From Isoetes taiwanensis (Eukaryota > Streptophyta > Lycopodiopsida > Isoetales > Isoetaceae), in NCBI GenBank assembly GCA_021234155.1, contig JAJEKV010000077.1, positions 2,669,991 through 2,733,990 of the forward strand: a stretch of 64,000 nt of DNA, read 5' to 3'. Numbering within the stretch: the first letter of the stretch is position 1; each line of letters begins with the position of its first letter. Position numbers and translations under genes: made by a program. The notes beneath the pieces were generated by a model that saw only the letters and a program-made list of their open reading frames with translations, had not been told where the DNA came from and did not search any database. Below are positions 10,800 through 20,099 of this stretch, in pieces.

Positions 10800-12180
10800 T
10801 TATCAAGCTTCTCATATTGCAGAATTTACTGTCTAACAATGGTTTTGTTAACAAATCTGCCAACTACATATTTGTGTGAACATACTGAACTTGTATTACA
10901 TTCTTCTGCACCAAATCTCGAATAAAATGCATTTCTAATTCTATGTGCTTTGTCCTTTCATGCATGATAGGATTCCTTGTCATAGCAATACAGCTAGTAC
11001 TATCTGATTGTAGAACAAGAGGATCTTCTTGTTTCATTCCAAGTTCTTCTAGAAGCCTTCTGATCCAAACAAGTTCTTTAGCAGCCGGTAGTTGTCACAG
11101 ACTCACCTCTCAAGCAGAGGATAAAGCAATGGATTTCTGTTTCTTACACTTCCAGGATATGGGACCTCCTCCTAACATAAAAATAAATCCAGATGTAGAT
11201 TTCCTCTCATCCATGTCTCCTGCCCAGTCTGAGTCACTATAAGATTGAAGATTGAGATTATCACTGTTAAACTCAATTCCAAAATGAATGGTGCCCTTGA
11301 GATATCTTAAAACTCTTTTTGCTGACTGCCAATGGGCTGAGCCTGGTTCATTGCAATATCTGCTCAATATATTAACTGAAAAAGCAATATCTGGCCTGGT
11401 GCTGTTAGCTAAGTACAATAGACAGCCAATTAATTCTCTATATGGTACATTTTTCATTTCATTCCTTTCCTTTTCTGTTTGAGGAGACATTCGACTTGAA
11501 AGCTTACTGCCAAGTATCATTGGAGTTTTCACAGCCTTGGAATCTTCCATATTGAATCTTTTCAAGACTCCCTTTATGTCCTGCCCTTGAGATAGACATA
11601 ATATTTTGTTTGCCCTGTCTCGATATACCTCTATTCCCAAAAAAAAATTTAACTCTCCCAAATCAGACATCTTGAACCTCTCACTTAGAATATTCTTGCA
11701 CTTTTGCAGAATTTCATTATTGCTGCTAACCATAATATTGTCATCAACATATAAAGCAATGTAGCAAAATTCTTCACCCTGTTTAAACAGATAGATATTT
11801 CCATGATTATTTAGTTTGACAAACCCTTGTTCCTGCAAATATGAATCCATGCATAGGTACCATTGCCTTGGGGATTGTTTCAACCCATAAACTGCTCTTT
11901 TTAATTTCCACACTTTATCTCTCCCTTGCTCAAAGCCAGGAGGTTGCTTCATGTAAATATCCTCCTCTAATTTCGCATTCAAAAAAGCTGTAGTAACATC
12001 CATATGATGTATCTCTAGATCCTTAGCATTAGCCAAAGCCAACAACATTCTAATGCTTGCCATTTTAACTATCGGTGAAAAAGTGTCCTCATAGTCTACT
12101 CCATACTTTTGTGTAAATCCTTGCGCCACTAACCTTGCTTTATATTTGATAGATTTATCGTCACTTCTTTGCTTGTCCAC
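10800..12180 (-). pseudogene. copia reverse transcriptase and RNase H
   Basis: Copia-type RT reads from 12,180: the conserved entry around 'KARLVAQGFTQKYGVDYEDT' is followed by 'HHMDVTTAFLNAKLEEDIYM' and 'PPGFEQG', and the YVDD catalytic box is intact at 11,740-11,751. RNase H follows with 'DSDWAGDMDERKSTSGF' and 'SIALSSA'. At about 11,115 the frame meets TGA, with a second TGA shortly after. Recognisable RNase H words ('AAKELVWIRRLLEELGM', 'HERTKHIELEMHFIRD') continue in the same frame to about 10,850. The upstream join to the integrase frame also needs a frameshift near 12,175. It is therefore well preserved but non-functional as it stands. Confidence 0.85.
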
Positions 12181-12968
12181 TTGCAGCCAATTATGTTCTT
12201 CCTTTTTGGTGGATCAACTACATCATAAGTATCTGTACTTTTAAAAGCATTTAGCTCATCTTCCATTGCCCTTTTCCACTTACATTTATCTGCACTATTG
12301 AATGCTTCTTCAACAGTTTTTGGTGCTTCTGTATCTAGCAAAGCTAGTATTTCTACTAAGTTTAACTCATTTACATCATGTCTAAGTCTTTTGCTTTTTC
12401 CTGATGTATCTCTACCAAATGATTCAGTGTTTACCTTGGCCTCTTCTTGTAGAATCTGAGTTTGAGTCCTCCTTTGTCTTTTTTGAACCTCTACTGCTTC
12501 TGTTTTATCTGCATCATTATCTTCTGCTGCCACATGATCACCATCATTATTAATCTCTGGTTCTAGGTCTCTATGTACCCGCATGTTAACAGGGTCAGCA
12601 TTAATTTCAATATTATCATCATCACTTGTATATCCGCTATCTGCATGCTTTAGTTCTTGCACCAGCTCTTTTGTTTTGTCCATATCATACTTAAGTCTTC
12701 TGTCCTTATAATATTGTTGTTCATCAAATGTAATGTCCCTGCTTATCACAATTTTTCTTTTCTCTGGATCATACATTCTATAAGCTTTTGATTGACTGTC
12801 ATAACCTACTAAATAGGTAATTCTAGCTCTGTCATCAAGTTCCAATCTTTTTTCCTTTGGAATATGCACATAACCTAGACAGCCATAAATCTTAAATTTG
12901 TTATAGCTTGGTGTTGTACCAGACCATAGCAATTCAGGTATTAAACCATTAATGCTTGTTGAAGGCAA
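12129..12968 (-). pseudogene. copia integrase C-terminal part
   Basis: The frame opens at 'LPSTSINGLIPELLWSG', part of the conserved integrase C-terminal region, and continues with 'YGCLGYVHIPKEKR' and 'VISRDITFDEQQYY'. An acidic, low-complexity linker follows, then 'ECKWKRAMEDELNAF'-type sequence leading into the RT. The HHCC and DDE core are absent. The frame begins directly after the gag stop at 12,970, in a different frame, so a deletion of roughly 2 kb relative to a full copia element has joined gag to the integrase tail. Confidence 0.8.
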
Positions 12969-12969
12969 A

Positions 12970-13575
12970 TTATTTTGTATTTCTACTGCTGTTATTCCTT
13001 ATCAAGGTAGCTAACTGCTTATTCCCTTCTACTGCTCGTGCTACATGCAAGAGCTTTTGTTGTTCTGTCATAATTACTCCAGCCCCTTCAAGGTCTGCAA
13101 TTATATTATCAAACCTTGAAAAAAAACTTGTAAGATCATCTTCCTCCTTGAGTCTAAGTTTTCTAAGTTCTTTATCCAATATATCAATTTGCGATGATGA
13201 TTTTTCTTCATAATGCTGAAGTAAATACCTCCATATTTGACCTGGTGATTTACCTCTGATTTTCAGCAAAATAGATGCACCAACTTTGCTAGTTAAAATA
13301 GCATATGCCTCCTTAACCTTAGCTGGACTTATTGACACTCCTTCAGCTGCTGCCTTGTCAGAAGAGCTGCTTTCTCTTCTGTCTGCTACTGTGCTAGAAG
13401 AAGTACTGCTCCTGCCTGCAATAATACTAGTAGAATCATTAGATCCTGAAACCAACTCCCATAAGTCCTCATTCTCTAAAACATTTTTGATCTGTTCTTT
13501 CCAGATTTGAAAACCTGGACCTCCTTCATAAGTTTTTATTCCATTGAGTAAAGAAGCTCCAAATCTGCTAGACAT
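12970..13575 (-). pseudogene. copia gag N-terminal part
   Basis: The ATG at 13,575 lies 25 bp inside the 5' LTR end, just past the primer site, which makes it the natural gag start. The protein (201 aa) begins 'MSSRFGASLLNGIKTYEGG' and has the UBN2-type gag core ('YAILTSKVGASILLKI', 'GQIWRYLLQHYEEKSSSQ', 'LRKLRLKEEDDLTSFFSRFD'). It stops at 12,970 without the CCHC zinc knuckle, at the deletion junction with integrase. The frame is otherwise clean. Confidence 0.85.
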
Positions 13576-13587
13576 TGCAACCTGAAA

Positions 13588-13599
13588 GCTCTGATACCA
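13588..13599 (-). promoter_or_regulatory. tRNA-Met primer binding site
   Basis: The minus strand reads TGGTATCAGAGC one base after the 5' LTR, the standard plant copia primer site complementary to the initiator methionine tRNA 3' end. Confidence 0.9.
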
Positions 13600-13600
13600 C

Positions 13601-14211
13601 TGTTATAATTATGGCCCAAGAATCTAGCAGAATTAACAATCTAAGAAGCAATTATGACTTATTCAATCACACTTCTTACAACTTAGATACAACTGAACTT
13701 TAGATCAAAAATCCGAGAGCCCGGGCATTCATCCTTTGATGAATCCGCATCCGATCATCTGTGTATATTTCAAACAATCGTTGCTGCTCCTTTATATTAG
13801 CTTAAGCGGCACCGACTCACAAGGAGTCGGCTCAATGTTTCCAGCAGTCGGTCATGGAGATACTATTCTCATTTTTCCCAAATATCCCACAGGCGTAAAA
13901 TTAACCTCTGAACCATTGAAACCTAACTAGGTTTCCACGCGTATAATTTTCACCGCGTTTTTTTATACGGCAGAATATACATGGGCGCTGTTAGCGGAAT
14001 ATGCCTTTTAAATTTGATTCTGAGCATCACAAACGCAAGCAGCGCCCATTTTCTATTTTCGTGCTTTTTACTTGCACTCACTGCCACTGCTTCTCATGAA
14101 TGCTCATATGACTCATAACCTACTGCCACTGCTTCTCATAGGTCAGAGCAAACTCAGTTATTGCATGAATCAACTGAGAAATACTATTATAATATGAACA
14201 AAACCCCTTCA
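13601..14211 (-). repeat. copia family 1 5' LTR
   Basis: 611 bp, TG...CA, nearly identical to 10,161-10,770. It is the 5' LTR in element orientation, followed by the primer site and gag. Confidence 0.93.
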
Positions 14212-14216
14212 AATGC

Positions 14217-14911
14217 GATGTTAGCATGACACATGTCTATCCTTTTTGCCATGTCATCAAAGCACTTGGGTTAATTCTGAAGTTGCATGGGCAGGCGATG
14301 TTCGTTATATCAAAATCATTCCACAGATCTCCTCAAAAATGTTTGATGTTCATCGGGGATCTGCACTTTTCACCAGTGAAGTAATTATATCACTCAATTT
14401 CAACTAGTCAATTAGTATTTGAATTTATCGAGCATATCTTTGGAGCTGAACTAAATATCAAATAATATTAATCTTAGACCATCAAGAAACCTCGAAATTC
14501 ACTATAGCACAACACTGTAACTTTGTTATTGACCGGAACACTGTAGACGATTTGACACTGCTAGTCCGACGGTTATGGAGCTAGAAAGAAAGAATCCGGC
14601 AGTTCAGCCTTCAACGAGATTTCAAATATTTGTCTAGCTCAAAACAATTTGCCCAGCACAATGCCCTAAAGAAGCAATATTCATCTTTCTAGTATCTTAT
14701 AACAATTTAGGTATCATTGAGCATAATGTTGTGCATAATATATTCAACATCATTGACCTGAATAATCTTTTGCATCATGTCCCCTCTGAATTATATATTG
14801 CATGCATCATGTTGTCTCTGAACTCTATGTTGCATGCATGTGCAAGATCGCTGTAAAACTCAAGTTAATAAAATTTTGACCATAAATGAAGCAACCTTGC
14901 ATTTTATATTC
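14217..14911 (-). repeat. copia family 2 LTR-region fragment
   Basis: This continues the sequence interrupted by copia family 1 (the matching uninterrupted copy is at 33,430-33,960). It carries the words 'ccatgtcatcaaagcacttggg' and 'gctcaaaacaatttgcc' shared with five other places in the window. No coding content. Confidence 0.7.
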
Positions 14912-15029
14912 ATATATATTTCACAAGAGTCATGTGACACGTTTTGTCATGTAACTCCAAGTAAATGTTTGAACTTATTAAACTTCATCTTAGGCAATGC
15001 TTTTGTGAAGATATCTGTAACTTGATCCT

Positions 15030-16440
15030 GTGCACCAACTTATATGACTGTAATATATTTCTTGCTAACCATTTTTCTTATGAAATGTATGTGAAGCTCA
15101 ATGTGTTTGGTCCTTTGGGGCAAAACTGAATTCTTAGTAATGGCTATACAACTCTGACTATCACTTAGAAAAATAGTAGGATCTGTTTGAACAATACCAA
15201 GTTCATCTAACCACCTTTCTCGTCCATATAATTTCCTTAACAACAAGAGTATCTGCAGTATATTCAGCTTCAGCTGATGACATTGCAATATTGGATTGCT
15301 TTTTAAATTTCCATGCAATTGATGCACCTCCAAGGTGAATTGAAAACCCTGAAGTGGATTTTCTATAGTCTAAGTCTGATGCCCAGCCTGCATCACAATA
15401 GCCTGTGAGAGTCAAATCTTCACTAGAATAGCAAATGCCTTGATCTTGAGTTTCTTTCAAAATTTTCAAGACTCTTTTTGCAATTGTCTATTGCATTTTC
15501 CCTGGATTATTCGAGTATCTATTTAGCAGACCTATTGAGAATGCAATATTAGGTCTGGTGCAGTTAGATACATATATAGGCATTCTATTAGTTCTCTATA
15601 AAGTGCCCCTTCCATTTCTTCAACATCTTTTGTTATTTCGGGACATATTTCTTCTGAAATCTTACGATTAGGGACTAGAGGAGTATCTACTGCCTTACAA
15701 AATTCCAATCCAAAGCTTTTGCCATATCTCGAATATTTGACTTTTGGTTGAGTGTCAGTTTCTTGTTTCTCGATCTCTATGCACTTCGATTTCTAAAAAT
15801 CTTTTGAGTTTAACTTTTCTTTGAGCACTGCCTTGCACTTATCCAAACATGTCAAGGCATTAGCAATCATGATGCAATTATCAACATATAAGGCAATAAT
15901 GCAATAACTAACTCCTTGTTTTGCAATACATATAATGCCATCTATTTGTAGTTTTGAGAAATTCTTTTCGCTGAGATATTTATCCATGCAAATATACCAT
16001 TGGCAAGGGGCCTGTTTCAACACGAACAATGTGCTATTTAGCTTCCACACTAGATTATTTCCAACTTCAAACTCTTGTGCTTGTTTCATAAAAAAATCTT
16101 CATCTAATTTTGCATCAGAGAACGTAAATGCTTACATCCATGTGATGTATTTCGAGATCTTTAGCATTAGCAAATGCAGAGCATCCTGATACATGACAAT
16201 TTGACCATTGGAGAATGTTTCATCATAATCTAGTCCCCTCTTCTGTGATAACATTTTGCTGCCAATCTAACTATACATTTTTGCCCATTTTCATTCGATT
16301 CAGGTTTGAGCTTAAATATACACTTATTATCTACTATGTTCTTCCCTTAATTTTGTTGTTCTTTGAAAAACATTCGTCTCTTCTTCCATGGCTTTCCTCC
16401 AAGCAAGTAGGCGATTCGCACCATTTTTTCTAAAATAATT
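15030..16440 (-). pseudogene. copia family 2 RNase H-RT fragment (left arm)
   Basis: On the minus strand, decayed RT entry words at 16,440-16,090 are followed by 'FVLKQAPCQWYICMDKYLSE' and the RT box at 15,877-15,888. That box reads YVDN instead of YVDD, so a catalytic aspartate is lost. After frame breaks near 15,790 and 15,640 the RNase H segment appears at 15,469-15,203 ('LTLTGYCDAGWASDLDYRKS', 'AMSSAEAEYTADTL') and 15,333-15,040. The mirror copy at 49,300-50,400 keeps YVDD. It is several times frameshifted and certainly inactive. Confidence 0.85.
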
Positions 16441-16990
16441 ATATCTCCTACATTCGCAGTCGGATTGGCACAATCTTGGTGTCATTTGAAAGCTTATTCA
16501 AAGAGGTTCCTATCCACACCACTTTTGTAGGGTTCTGGCATCAGGAACAGGGAGGTTCAGCGACTTTTTTAGCTCGGAGTTTAGGGCTTGCCAGGGATTG
16601 CCAGTTTCCAGCATCCCTTTCTTTGATAACTTTTGATCCAAGACTCGGTTTCATGTGATTCTCGCGTCCTGGAAATCTTCCTTCGAGAGCTTTCCATCAG
16701 TATCAAGATTAGGGTGCTTTGATTTTAGAATCAGGGAGTGTAAAACAGATTTATTTTCGGGTTAGGGTTTGCAGTGGTGAAGCGGCACGATTTTTGCTGT
16801 AACTTTTGATCCAGAAATTTGTTTCATGTGTTCTTACACCGTTGGAAAGCATTCTTCGAAAGCTTTCCATCAGTATCAAGATTGGGGGTATTTGTTTTAG
16901 AATCAGGGACTTTACAACAAACTTGTTTTCGAGTTAAAGTTTGCAGTCGTGAGGCTCTTTGGAGGAAATAAGTATTTAATCTTCTTTCTT
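16440..16990. repeat. degenerate ~180-bp tandem repeat, about three units
   Basis: Units near 16,440, 16,626 and 16,806 share 'aacttttgatcca', 'gttggaaagc..tcttcgaaagc' and 'ctttccatcagtatcaagatt', ending in 'ttttcg.gttagggtttgcagt'. The same array is mirrored at about 48,430-48,990. 16,990-17,400 holds nothing else recognisable. Confidence 0.7.
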
Positions 16991-17425
16991 TGGTAATATA
17001 TATGTACATACATTTGCTTTGCAATTTATATACGATTGCTTTCAAGTGAATATAGAATGGAATAAATTGCCAGAAAGCTAAATTTACCACTTGACAACTC
17101 GCAACATTACATGCATTTAAGAAAATTGCAAATGGTCCATGTTAAGAAGTTGCTTTGTTTCTCTATGGCACAATGTGTAGGCCCTACATAATAAAGAATG
17201 TGAAGACAGACTTATTAAATTGAAGGGGCACAAAATTAGTGGGGCATATAACTATTGTAGGCATGGCAGGGATCAACCTAGAATTTAGAACTCGCAAGTC
17301 ATGCTATTATAGACAAGAGATACGTTTTATACATACAAATATATAGTAAGCACATGTATGCAAAGTCATACGCCCTTTTTGGGTTTCCCCTAGAGGGGCA
17401 ATCCCTTGCTCATGTGGGTTTCTGG

Positions 17426-17472
17426 TATATTTCTAGTATATGCCAACGTATGCCTAGAATATACCAAAAACT
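17426..17472. repeat. imperfect palindrome
   Basis: 'ggtatatttctagtatatgcc' is followed within a few bases by 'tatgcctagaatatacc', forming an imperfect stem. It recurs at 30,048-30,160 (one full copy plus most of another) and at 47,955-48,000, always just upstream of a DUF547 copy. Confidence 0.6.
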
Positions 17473-17628
17473 GCTCCAAACTTCCGGCAACCTGTAAACT
17501 GTCGGTCGCCCCTGCTGCTGGGCAGCCGCTGTGCAAACCGGCTAACCGGCATCCACCGTATCCACTATCCATTGTATTCTTTGAGCGATTGAGACGAGTC
17601 AATGTACATAAGGGTGTCGTCCTGTGCA

Positions 17629-18703
17629 AGACATATCGTTTCAACAGTTGAGATTGAAGTGCCATGGATATGAGTGGACAAAGATCAATTAACATATGCA
17701 GCTCGTGTTCTTCGGAACTTGAGGTTTGCTTCAATTCATCCTATGCTTATTCAGATGTTCTTGTTCCGCAAGAAAATTTTCATCTTCTTCCAAATGTTGC
17801 AGGTCAATGGTAGAGCAGCTTGAACGGCTTGATCCAGCTAAAATGAAACAAAATGAGAAGTTAGCTTTCTGGATCAATGTGTACAATGCATTCATGATGC
17901 ATGTAAGATATGGAATCAAGCATGATATTATAGGCTTAAGGTTGTAGATCTTTATCTCCAAAACATGTCTTCAAAATTTTGCTGCTATACAGATAGATGT
18001 GAGCAACATGGGGGAGTGCACGAACTGAAATCTAATGGCGAGGGGTTGTTTCTTGGGAAAGAAAATAGATATATGAACTCTGGAAGGCCTTTTGTCTTTA
18101 TGACCTTCAAAGCACGATTCTAGTACTGAAGTTTTGGAAGCAAGTGCACAAGTGAAGTTCTTTGAGTTCTTTCCTCTCTCTCCATAGATTGCTTGTGGTT
18201 CTGGTTTTGGAGGTTGAAACACTGCTATCTTTGGTTGAATTGTCCCATCCTCTATACCCCTGGTTGAAGGGCTTGAGTGTTTTTTATCACATTGTTTTGA
18301 TTTGTTATCAATCCAACAATGGTTTTCGCATTCATGACATAATAAAACCAGATCTGTAGTTAGACACATGTATCCTGGGATAGTTGTTGGTCTTCTGATG
18401 CTTCATGGTGGGCAATGTTGTACCTACCTCTGGAGTTAGTAGAATGACAAGTCTTTATGAAATTGACTATTTGTTTATGGGGCAGGCATGCCTTGCTTAT
18501 GGAATATCACGAAGCCACTTGAAGCGTGTTTCGCTTCTACAAAAGGCATGTATTTAGAAGAGGACCATTTCTTTAGATGCATTGCAAATAACTTTCTTTC
18601 TCCTCATATGTGTCTGTGCTTCATATAGAATAGGGCCATATTCGATCAATGCTTATACAATCGAACAGTCAATTTGGGCTGCTGGTCACCTCGGCCAGTA
18701 CAG
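17629..18703 (+). pseudogene. DUF547 gene fragment, copy 1
   Basis: Four exon-like pieces of a plant DUF547 protein lie in order. Exon 1 ends at 17,723 ('VSTVEIEVPWI*VDKDQ'). Exon 2 is 17,803-17,902 ('MVEQLERLDPAKMKQNEK', 'LAFWINVYNAFMMH'). Exon 3 is 18,486-18,545 ('ACLAYGISRSHLKRVSLLQK'). Exon 4 is ~18,629-18,703 ('GPYSINAYTIEQS'). Exons 1 and 2 end at clean GT donors and exons 2-4 are preceded by AG. The donor after exon 3 reads AAAG/GCATGT, possibly a GC-AG intron. Exon 1 has an in-frame TGA, and the conserved C-terminal half of the family is missing. Introns are retained, so this was copied as DNA rather than by retroposition. Confidence 0.8.
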
Positions 18704-19530
18704 GTATATCTCCGAGATCCTTGTATTATAATTTCATTTTCAATATGATGTTATAGTTGTCCAAGATCTTGAGGTGGACTAACATTCACCTACTGTATAT
18801 ATGTACGTACAATTAGCCTGGTTCATTAAAGATGTTGATATCTGGTCTATCTGCTATAAGATTACTTTTAAGACCATGGACTTAGGTGTTAGTCTAAAGT
18901 GCTAAGGACTAAGTCTAGTAGGACACAAGACATATATAGGAAAGGACACAAGCGTAAAAAGCTAAATGTCTAGTAGAGAAACAAGTTGGTACCATAAAAA
19001 TATTTCTTTTAAATTCCATTTCATAGCATCTAATTTATGCAAGATCTAGGGGAAATTCGGATCCGTTAAGCTCAAGGCTTTATCTTAAAGGATGGGAATT
19101 CTTAGTGACAGAGTGGCAAATCAAATTAATGAAAAGAGGTTACAAATGCACTTCCTTTCGTCTTTCTTTGAAGCTCTTTGTAGATAGGAATGCACATTAA
19201 TTGGTGGGCAAGGCCTTTGGCTCGTAATCTACATCGTTCTACTGCAGAGTCTCATATTGCACTCCCAATTAGCCTAGGGACTGTTTGATCCCCTAAAGCC
19301 TCGTCCCAGCTGGGTGCAGCACTAGGTTCCTTTGGAACATGCAGTAGTCCACCAGTTTTCAAAAATGACCTATCAAGGGTATCGTTATTTCATGCTTAAG
19401 CTTAGCATTGGCAGGATCTTGGGCTATTTACTTTTAGATGATATTCCAATGAGTTGAGCATGTAAGTGCTTGGGCTACCAGGCTGGTTGAGTCTAGGCTT
19501 GCCAAAAAACGCCCCTCCTTTACATCCAAT

Positions 19531-19970
19531 TCAAAGGCTACCTTCAGGTAGAAAGTTAGTGCCGAATCCCAGGTTTACTAGTCTCTGTAGCTTCTCTCTA
19601 GAGTTAGGAACATAAACAGATACCAGTTTAAATGAACCAAAGTCCGTTGTGATGAGGCGACCTTCAGAATCGTGTCTTAGTACACCGAGACCATATGTTA
19701 CTGATGCATGATTCACCTGTTTAGTAGAAGATTGTCAAGTAGAATTTAACAACCACACCAGATGGGAGTTATTAGTGTACAGATATTCATTATGTTATGC
19801 ATGCAGTTATAACAAAAATTTAACAGCTGAAAAATGATTGTAAAGCAAACTCGTAAAAAAAGACTGCATATCCGAGATATCAAAGCAGTTCCAGAATATC
19901 CAAGTTTTTTCACACTGGAGGTCCAAAAAATGTCTTTATAATTTGGCAGTATGGTCCTCATATTTTCCAC
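19531..19970 (-). pseudogene. AP endonuclease (ExoIII/APE1 family) fragment, copy 1
   Basis: Two exons of a class II AP endonuclease lie on the minus strand. The first, about 19,965-19,872, reads '[20 protein letters not shown]'. The second, 19,716-19,531, reads 'VTYGLGVLRHDSEGRLITTD', 'FGSFKLVSVYVPNS' and 'EKLQRLVNL' and follows an intron acceptor (ctaaacag). These match the family's conserved KLGYSGTA and EGR..T..F..f..v.vYVPNS stretches in correct order. Active-site histidine and aspartate regions further along are absent. It converges tail to tail with the DUF547 fragment, and the pair is mirrored at 45,457-47,795. Confidence 0.8.
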
Positions 19971-20099
19971 ATCCTTTTCCTGTGTAAGTTGTGGAACAAA
20001 GAAAGCTGGTGCTCCAGGAAAGGACTGGGAATGCTGACGAAGTCAGTGACTAGATTCTGTTTGAATTATCATGTCAAATTATAGGTTCAATGGTTGAAC

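Larger units (their letters stand above)
10156..14216 (-). mobile_element. complete but internally deleted Ty1/copia element (family 1)
   Basis: Two LTRs (10,161-10,770 and 13,601-14,211) start TGTTATAA and end CCCCTTCA on the plus strand. They are flanked by a perfect 5-bp target duplication AATGC (10,156-10,160 and 14,212-14,216). On the minus strand a tRNA-Met-type primer site follows the 5' LTR and a purine tract precedes the 3' LTR. The body is only ~2.8 kb: gag N-terminus, integrase C-terminus, reverse transcriptase and RNase H remain, while the gag zinc knuckle, protease and integrase core are missing. About 12 substitutions and one indel separate the LTRs (roughly 2%). It inserted into copia family 2 LTR DNA. 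Confidence 0.93.

Noticed and set aside
17629-19970. Helitron as the carrier of the gene fragments
   Set aside because: No Rep/helicase sequence and no convincing TC...CTRR end with hairpin could be located at shared edges.
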